A DNA stretch of 64,000 bases from Helicoverpa zea (taxonomy: Eukaryota; Arthropoda; Insecta; Lepidoptera; Noctuidae): assembly GCF_022581195.2 (NCBI RefSeq), contig NC_061455.1, forward strand, positions 2,848,120-2,912,119, given 5' to 3'. The notes under the pieces are model-generated. The model was not told the DNA's origin, did not search any database, and saw nothing but the letters and a program-made list of their open reading frames with translations. Below, piece by piece: positions 57,202 through 64,000 of this stretch (positions are counted from its first letter, which is position 1; each line of letters begins with the position of its first letter). The translations under genes and the position numbers were made by a program.

Positions 57202-57385
57202 TGTTGAAGATGTGTAAACGCAACCTAATGTTATCTGTTATCTGTATCTAGTTTATCTGTGGTAGCTGTCACTCGTCCCTTTTTTTTCACTATGATCTTT
57301 TATTGTACGCTTGTGTATATTTATAAAAATAAAATATCCGTTTATATTTCAATGTAACTTCGTTTAATTACCGAAATATCCAACA
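57202..57385 (+). repeat. Copia 3' LTR (184 bp)
   Basis: Identical base for base to 52831-53014 by eye. The AATAAA is at 57328-57333. Followed by the CATAC duplication at 57386-57390. Confidence 0.98.
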
Positions 57386-57843
57386 CATACATGGTACAAT
57401 TTGAAGCCAACGTACCTCCTCCGACACGATACCGACCCGATATCGTATCGTACCCAATAAAAACGTCATTCCAGTAATAGCCGGGTCAATACGCGTATTG
57501 TACCGCCGTATCCAAGTAACTGTCGACCTCATCAACTATTGACCGGTTCGTATCGACCGACACACTTGTCTACGATACCTATGGTAATTTGTTATTGGCT
57601 TCTATGTATTACTGTTATGTAGAAAGAAGTAGTAAATAGTAGAAGGTATTTTTTAAATGGATATTGGATAGGCATTTTGTTGATTTTTGTTGAATACGCA
57701 CCAAAGTTTAGTTCAAGTTTAAGACACATTATTATTTAGCTAACACAAAATAAGACACCTTTGATTCTTGCCGTACCTATAACCGCGTCAGTTTCCCGTC
57801 GTCAAACTGCTAAACGCACCTACCATTTAGTCCCCTCCCCGGT
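57386..57843. other. Unassigned DNA with a TCG-rich palindromic patch
   Basis: 57420-57590 is unusually rich in CG and in words such as GATACCGACCCGATATCGTA, TATCGTATCG, TACGCGTATTG and CGTATCGACCGAC. No frame, TIR or RNA gene is recognised. Confidence 0.4.
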
Positions 57844-58266
57844 CCAGTCTGCTCCGTACTCATCATCCTCCGAACCTTTTTCCCAATCATGCTGGGGTCG
57901 GCTTCCAGTCTAACCGGATTCAGCTGAGTACCAGTGCTTTACAAGAAGCGACTGCCTATCTGACCTCCTCAACCCAGTTACCCGGGCAACCCGATACCCC
58001 TTGGTTAGACTAGTGTCAGAATTACTGGCTGCTGACTACCCGTAACGACTGCCAAGGATGTTCAATGACAGCCGGGACCTACAGTTTAACGTGCCATCCG
58101 AAACACAGTCAATGGTGTCTAAGATATACTTAGAAAGTACATACAAACTTAGAAAAGTTGCATTGGTACTTGCCTGACCTGGGATCGAATCCGCGCCCTC
58201 ATACTTGAGAGGTTGGTCCTTTACCCACTAGGCCACCACGACATATCCACCAGTCTGCTCCGTACT
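57844..58266 (-). mobile_element. Near-full-length tRNA-derived SINE with 17-bp TSD
   Basis: CCAGTCTGCTCCGTACT at 57844-57860 and 58250-58266 brackets the 389-bp element 57861-58249. On the minus strand it starts with a tRNA-like head. The A box TGGCCTAGTGG is at 58235-58225, and the B box GGATTCGATCC at 58192-58182, at pol III spacing. A long unrelated body follows. It ends with GCCGACCCCAGCATGATTGG, GGGAAAAAGG and a (GAT)n tail shared with the RTE element at 32092. Best preserved copy in the window and a reference for those at 4722, 19618, 21862, 45406, 48333 and 63959. Confidence 0.95.
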
Positions 58267-58322
58267 ATTTATCTAAATTTCTTTCACCGCCAAAGCATGA
58301 CAAATAAACAAACACTGTTGGC

Positions 58323-58465
58323 CTTACTACAAAAACTTAAACGCCTGTTTTACACTAAGACTTGTCTAAAAAAAATGTGGTTGCAAAATGAACCATATGT
58401 CAACGTCATGATTTGACATTTTTTTAGACAAGTCTAAACTGACGTTAAAAAGTTTTTGTGGTAAG
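58323..58465. mobile_element. Fold-back MITE, about 143 bp
   Basis: The inner arms AGACTTGTCTAAAAAAAATGT and the inverse ACATTTTTTTAGACAAGTCT pair almost perfectly. The outer arms CTTACTACAAAAACTT and AAGTTTTTGTGGTAAG also pair, with a few mismatches between. No TSD was recognised. The 67-codon frame across it is incidental. Confidence 0.75.
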
Positions 58466-60045
58466 ACGGTGTCTCTTTAACTAATTATTTTCATTAGAAA
58501 ACGTAATTTATTAAAAAAGGAAGAGACCAATCAAACAGAACGTATCAGATTTAAATTATTCTTATAACTAAAGCTGCGTCTAGACAAAACAAATAAAAAA
58601 CAAGATCCATCATTTAATTTTTATCCTATCAAATCATTTTCATACAACAGTTTCGTTCTTTTTTCGAATTTACCAATCAGATCAGCATAGGCATTAACTA
58701 GTTTAAACGCATCCTAAACATGTCCCACAGCGCCGCATGTCACTGGCCACATGAATTACTGTGCAGCATTATGATTGGCTGCCAAGCATGCACTGCAATA
58801 ACTGACGAGAATAAATCATTAAAATTAGAACACTTTCTATAGGTAGGTACTAGGTACTAATATAGTCAAGAGAAAACTTTTCGTTTCTTTGTACCATGGA
58901 GAGCACAATACCGTCTTTCCTTTCTCTGTGGTTTGTACCCTAAAAACTCCAAAAATATTTTACTGCTGTACACAAAGGATCGAAATGGGCAGGATTTTGG
59001 AGAGCAGTGGAACAGTTGAGACGAGGAAAAACATCATTCATATTTTGAAACAAATCATTTATTGAAAAAAAAAAATAGTTCTGCTTTACTATTTTAATGA
59101 AAATCAATACCAAAATTATAACACAACCAGTACTCACTACAGCATTACCAACGTTCACTATTCACGCCAAAACATAACAGGCAACTGATTAATGTTTTAA
59201 TAAGACGAGCCCATTCACTATATAAAGTACGTGTCAATGAATCATTGAGAACAAAGAGCTTTAGAATAGTTATGAATGGGCGTACATAAAGTTCTACACT
59301 ACACATTACCAGTCTATGTAACAATATGTTTTGTGTGGTGTCAACGATCCTAAATAAGGGGGATAAATTATGTGGAGTGATAATTTTCAACAGCCTACAT
59401 ATATGCCAATACTGGATCATTTCTCTTGAATTTTTTTATGTTAAATAGGTACCTAATGTAAAAAATATACGACAATTTAAGGAGCTTAAAATTTGACAAA
59501 AGATCACCCCTTGTCTTTAGGCTTTTTCCAGCAAAAGAGATGGCCTTAAAAACTTCGCCAAAATGTATCAAGTATCAACAATCTGACACAAGCATAACTA
59601 CTTCACAAATTCACTCAAAAACTGTCACCAAAATAATATTAGAAATGAAACATTTCAACCCCGTACCACAGATTACTATAATAGTTACTACGTACACCAG
59701 TACACTTAACACCGATTATGACAGCCTACAAAATAGCCAACACAAAATTCTCAGAAACAAACAACAAAATCGATACATCAAAATCTAGTTACACGTACTA
59801 ATTAACTCTAAACTTAATGATACATTGCTACAAGTACATACCATTCACAATGAATACAACAGAGTAATTAATATCGCAGGCCGAAATAGTATCAGGTCAA
59901 CGCCAATGATATTATATATATAATCTGGTCAACGCACTGAAAATCAATGCATTTGAACATTTATGCTTATATTACGAGCACACTAGAAACTTTTTAGTCG
60001 GCCGATAGTTTAATCTGACGCTTCATAAGTACACAAATAAATGGT
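58466..60045. other. Non-coding DNA
   Basis: AT-rich. Frames at 58940-59158 and 59145-59420 (minus) lack motifs. An A/T palindromic run TATATATATAATC lies near 59913. Confidence 0.4.
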
Positions 60046-60049
60046 AGTG

Positions 60050-60215
60050 ATGTCCTTACTGGCTACTGCGGCTGTTCTGATATAAGTAGATCAGCCAGCA
60101 GCGCAGGATATGTTATAGTGCACAAGCATATGCGCAGAAAGAAACAGGTGTACTCACTATTCCTTCACTCTCATAGCCCGATGGGACGGTAAACCAACAC
60201 GACCTCGCGCTCAGT
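60050..60215 (-). repeat. Common lepidopteran repeat (ACCGTCCCATCGGG block)
   Basis: On the minus strand GTGTTGGTTTACCGTCCCAT, TATGAGAGTGAAGGAATAGT, GTGCACTATAACATATCC and TGCGCTGCTGGCTGATC follow one another. I recall this module as a frequent lepidopteran repeat. The flanks at about 59980-60025 and 60350-60410 share CCGAC/TAGTTTAAT-type words and may belong to a host MITE. Confidence 0.45.
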
Positions 60216-60439
60216 CGCCGAGCTTGCGACAGTTCAACCAACGAGGCAGTTGCACGTGCAATAGCAGGATCTTAGTGCTCACATAATAACTGTCAGATTG
60301 GCGGTATCAGACTGACAGAAATCTTTCATTGGAATCAAGATTTTCTTAAAAAAAATGCCAATCATCGGGCCAATTGTCAGCCGACTGTTTAATGGCAGTG
60401 TGCGAACACTCTTAGCGAATAAATTGATGCTAATACGAT

Positions 60440-62960
60440 GTCAGAGAGTTGCATATTGAATTATTTGATGACATTATTGATTTTATTTACAGGTGTAAAT
60501 ATTTCTAGGATTTTTATAAATAGTAAATCTATAATATTGTATTGAAGCCTTAATTGCTCCAGCTGTGCCTTTGCATGGGGTCTCAATTTCTGTATACATG
60601 TCGTTCTGAGTTTTAAAAATCTGTCATGAATCAACAGCCTGAAAGTTGTTGTAAAAAAAATTCTCTGATATTAGGACTTTGACCAACAGCCTTGACAAGA
60701 AGAATGAACCTAGACGCCTAGATCATCAGGGAGATCAAAAAAATATGTCATCAGATTTGCAAACCTGCAGTGCATACGATAACAAGAATAAATAAGTATT
60801 GCTGTTTTCTTATAAATTTTCTGTCTATATTTCCATTTAAATCCGCGAGTTACTATTATTAAATTAAAAACAAAACTTCTTCAACCATACACAATCGGAA
60901 ATACTCGACACCAAATATGAATCGGCTGGTTGCCAACTAAATGGGTGCAGGCCCATTCATATACTCATATCAGTATGTATGTATGTCATATTCTGTATCA
61001 TTAACTAACATAACGCTTCTAATGAGAATGTACACCGCTCATAAAACTGCCAAATGATATTTTTTTAAGATTATAACATATTTTTAGTTGGCAGCGATTC
61101 GAGGAATGCTCACTATGATAGAAATTTGCTTATGTAAGATGAAATCAACGACAATAATGTGCTCGATGACAGGTTTAATGATGCTGTTGAAGACATATTT
61201 TTATTTGAACAAAAGATTAATCATTAGATATTTTTGTAGTGTTTATTTTTACAGAGGGCCACACCTACCACGGACGTCATCATAACATAGTTTGTACGTA
61301 TTTGTTATAATTAAAAATATAAGATAGAATTTAGATTTTACATAATACCTATGACTCCTGTCAATACAACATTTATATAATTACTTAATTTTTTTTATAG
61401 ATAATCAAGGTGAAATAACTTCTTTGTCAATAACAATAAAGTCTAATGTTGCTTTTCTATTTATACAAACGCTTTCACAAATAGAACGCTAGATTATTCC
61501 TGGATGCCTTGGGTTATATTTAATTGAGACAAAAAATCTACTTCACTGTGACGCAAACGTAGACAACAGAATGTAAGAAATCTTTATGTATCTGTTATTA
61601 TATGAAATCTATATTTTGTAGCACTAACAACTATCAATTTGCACAAAACATACGGGAGTATTTTGTTCGTACATTTTGATTATTGTGAACTTATAGTAGT
61701 CAACTTCGAAGAAGCAAAGGTATTTGACGAGAACTCTTATAATTAAAATGAGTTGCAAAAAAAAATAATTAAAAACGAATCTCATATCTTTTTGTTTAAT
61801 TATCAGGTTGCATTTATTAAATGATGCAGAAAAAAAATGACTAGTAGGTACAAAAAATATTAACAAAGCCAGAAAATCTTGGATTATTTTTCGTTCTTCC
61901 TCGATTTTGCGGAACCCAACCCGTAATGGTTGTTTTTGTTTATTCAGAAGGCAATAGTCGGTAAGTGTACAATAGACCGTGAGCTCCAATATGTCTCCAA
62001 AGACCTATTAAGTGAACACACTCTTAGTGCAGCACATTTTGGGTTACAACATGGTAATAGAAATGATATTTACACCTACTTGTTGTCACATTGGGTAGGA
62101 AAAATAGTAAGTGAAGTGCTGTTTGGTTTATATTTAGTTTTAGTGGTTCGGGGATAAAGTCTTATTTGAAACTCATTTTACTTATCATACGTTTTCTAGT
62201 TTTTTTATTAGAGTTTATAAGAATAAGAAATAAGACTGTGTTTCATGAATGAGGAATAGGTGATAAAGTTTGATTTCTCGGAATTGATTTTACAATAATA
62301 ATTTTGTAACATGACGGACGGACATCTAACTATCTATTTTTACATTTTTGTCTTTTAAATATTTTTCCGACACATCCATATCCAGTGTTAAACGTCCACG
62401 TTACCTTCCCATCTGCTCAATATGCATGACCATGTTTATTCCGTCCAAAACAATTATAAGCCTGTAGTTAAATCAAGTGTTAAAATGCTCAACTAGACTG
62501 CACTAAATGCATTTGGAGGCGTTTCCCTCAATTCGCCAAGCCGTTGGCGGGTACTTAGGGCTGTCAAGTACTAAAACTGTTTTTTAATGCCTCGTTTATT
62601 TTTAAACTTGGGTGCAAGAAATATGGGTAAAAATATTCTGTAACAAGAATAGGTAATTTATTAATCAATTTTTAATGCCAGAAAAAGAACACAAAAATAT
62701 GACGTATTTCACGTCTTGTTTCAAAATGATTTCTTTTTCTTCAAATCTAACAGTAATCAGGATTTTGAAAAGTTGAAAACCACGTGCCCAACTTCAAAAA
62801 GACTTTGACATTTTCTTGTGTTTGTTGTTTCTCGAAACCTGCATTTCTCACAAATAAATCTTTCACCATCCACCCACATAAATTTGTACGGAACAACTAA
62901 ATCAGAGACTTCACTAACCCTGGAGGCACAGCACAAACTGCACTAATTGTTTTGGAGTCG
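60440..62960. other. Non-coding DNA
   Basis: AT-rich. At 61080-61200 an acceptor-like TATTTTTAG precedes a frame with acidic stretches (RFNDAVEDIF) broken by stops. It may be an old coding remnant, but I cannot assign it. Frames at 61624-61989 and 61930-62157 have no motif. Confidence 0.35.
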
Positions 62961-62979
62961 ATCCAAAATATATACTTAC

Positions 62980-63006
62980 CAAAATTTCACTCGTAACACG
63001 GTGCAT
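62980..63006 (-). CDS. Weak candidate 5' exon with TATA-like box (minus strand)
   Basis: A strong donor (TTTTG/GTAAGTATAT) lies at the 62980/62979 boundary on the minus strand. Upstream an ATG at 63006 opens nine codons (MHRVTSEIL) to the donor. A TATATAA box at 63029-63023 sits about 20 bp before that ATG, close for a TATA-driven start. Alternatively the 85-codon minus frame from 63233 reaches the donor. That frame ends with two bases of a split codon, the phase needed by the 32-nt exon at 43965-43996. Neither reading is proven. Confidence 0.25.
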
Positions 63007-63955
63007 TTGTGAATTGTTTCACTTATATACCGGCTCCAAGATTTATGTGCACACCTCTTACATTTATTACGATTTATTAGAACAACAGCTGGGTCGGTTT
63101 TTTGGGCTCCCACTGTATTTTGGGATCGATAAAACAAAAACAGACCTGTATTTCGTGCCATTGTTTTTGCTGCCTCCATTTTCGTAGGAAGGGTAAATGG
63201 AGGATTCTGTGTTTTGAAGTTTCTTGTTGTCACTGTCTTGGGATTAATTTATTTGGATCGAAAGATACTGGGCTTAGGGCGAACAAATTTGGGAAAGCAA
63301 AAACTTGGTTCGAATCCCTCTCAGGTGATGCTATTAATATATATTTTGAGTAATTGCTTATCTTTTGGGATTGGATTAATTTATTTTTAAGTAAGGAAAC
63401 GTTAATTGATTAATAAATTCCAGAAGAAAATTCCCGAAAGAAAAAATGCTGAAGAAGTCTTCAGGAATTTTTAATTTATACTAAAGATTATTAATCAATT
63501 AATTAATGGTAAAAGAGCTGTTATTATTATTTTTATAAATAATCATTATGCCATAATTATGCACCTTATACCTACCTACTTTATTATATATGTTTTGTTT
63601 TTGGCTGAATCGAAAATAGCTAAACATACAAGTACACAAGTGTGCGGCACCAGATAACAAAAGCTACACTGACCTATTGCCAACAGGGAACACTGTTTAT
63701 GTAGGTGTATTAAATTCCCAGATACCACGGAACCGATTTATTACATAGTAAGTAATATTGATACATAAATAACATCAGTCGTTAATATGTCCAGCAAATC
63801 ATATGGAGTCGAGCTCCTTCCTGCATTGATAAAACAATGCTAGACATTGTTTGTAAACAAACTTTAATTCATTCATTTTATAAGGAACTTTCTTACGTAA
63901 TATTCAAAATTAAATCCAAAACTAAAGAAAAACGTATATGTTATTTATCTACTTT
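63007..63955. other. Non-coding DNA
   Basis: AT-rich. A GGTTCGAATCCCTC word at about 63308 looks like a pol III B box without a matching A box, and may be a SINE scrap. Confidence 0.35.
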
Positions 63956-63958
63956 TTC

Positions 63959-64000
63959 GGTTGAGGAGGCTAAATAGGCAGTCGCTCCTTGTAAAACAGT
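63959..64000 (+). mobile_element. SINE copy running off the window end
   Basis: GGTTGAGGAGGCTAAATAGG followed by CAGTCGCTCCTTGTAAAACAGT matches the middle of the SINE body (compare 21948-21993). The copy continues beyond the window. It is 5' truncated at about 63959. Confidence 0.8.

Larger units (their letters stand above)
52831..57385 (+). mobile_element. Ty1/copia LTR retrotransposon, recent but defective
   Basis: A 4,555-bp element with LTRs, PBS, one long gag-pol track and PPT. The order is gag, protease, integrase, reverse transcriptase, RNase H, which defines Ty1/copia. The two 184-bp LTRs are identical and the 5-bp TSD is intact, so insertion was recent. The coding track is in one frame (53132-57037) but is broken by TAA at 55604-55606 and TAG at 56336-56338. 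No env-like frame is present. It lies on the strand opposite to the proposed host gene exons. Confidence 0.98.

Noticed and set aside
58182..58249. Functional tRNA gene
   Set aside because: The tRNA-like region is the head of a TSD-bracketed SINE.
58213..58416. 67-codon plus frame as a gene
   Set aside because: It spans the SINE end, TSD and a fold-back MITE.
60165..60180. Splice donor and exon near GAATAGTGAGTACACC (minus)
   Set aside because: The whole block belongs to a common dispersed repeat, so the donor-like word is not evidence of an exon.

Overview
This is a eukaryotic, AT-rich, repeat-dense window, almost certainly from a lepidopteran (moth) nuclear genome, probably a noctuoid. 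The evidence is tRNA-headed SINEs with an RTE-like GCCGACCCCA...GGAG(GAT)n tail, CR1-like and RTE non-LTR remnants, many TIR-bearing MITEs, an insect THAP-domain fragment and a Ty1/copia element. The species call is an inference. No complete conventional host gene is visible. The window looks like introns and intergenic DNA filled with transposons.

Possible host gene (minus strand): three short splice-bounded open segments lie in transcription order at 43996-43965 (32 nt), 43016-42993 (24 nt) and 14147-14081 (67 nt). Their reading phases agree, with or without the 24-nt one. A weaker candidate upstream exon ends at 62980. If real, most of the window is intron of one long gene of unknown identity. 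A separate possible plus-strand exon lies at 11084-11227.

Region by region. 1-8.8 kb: a 1,444-bp direct duplication (2918-4361 and 6182-8739, about 99% identical). Its second copy is interrupted by a 5'-truncated CR1-like LINE with an 8-bp TSD, and the spacer holds a truncated SINE with a 15-bp TSD and two fold-back MITEs. 11-19 kb: another CR1-like LINE tail (15.4-16.3 kb), a hAT-like MITE and a TA-flanked MITE with 77-bp TIRs. 19.6-31.5 kb: SINEs, a 1.9-kb inverted-repeat-bounded element and its 0.4-kb relative, two identical 231-bp MITEs, and a five-unit array of exactly 147 bp that also occurs as a single inverted unit. 32-34 kb: RTE and zinc-finger-ending non-LTR remnants. 38-41 kb: a second hAT-like MITE, a nested LINE/repeat/THAP cluster and a 192-bp tandem duplication. 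44-50.5 kb: two more hAT-like MITEs and SINE pieces. 52.8-57.4 kb: a copia element with identical 184-bp LTRs and a 5-bp TSD, whose gag-pol frame carries two nonsense codons. 57.4-64 kb: a near-full-length SINE, a small fold-back MITE and unassigned AT-rich DNA.

The parts that work together are transposon systems. The SINE tail resembles the RTE tail at 32.1 kb, which is consistent with SINE mobilisation by an RTE-type LINE. The hAT-like, TA-flanked and other MITEs encode no transposase here, so their transposases must lie elsewhere. Alignments were done by eye. Percent identities are approximate and family names are inferences from motifs.
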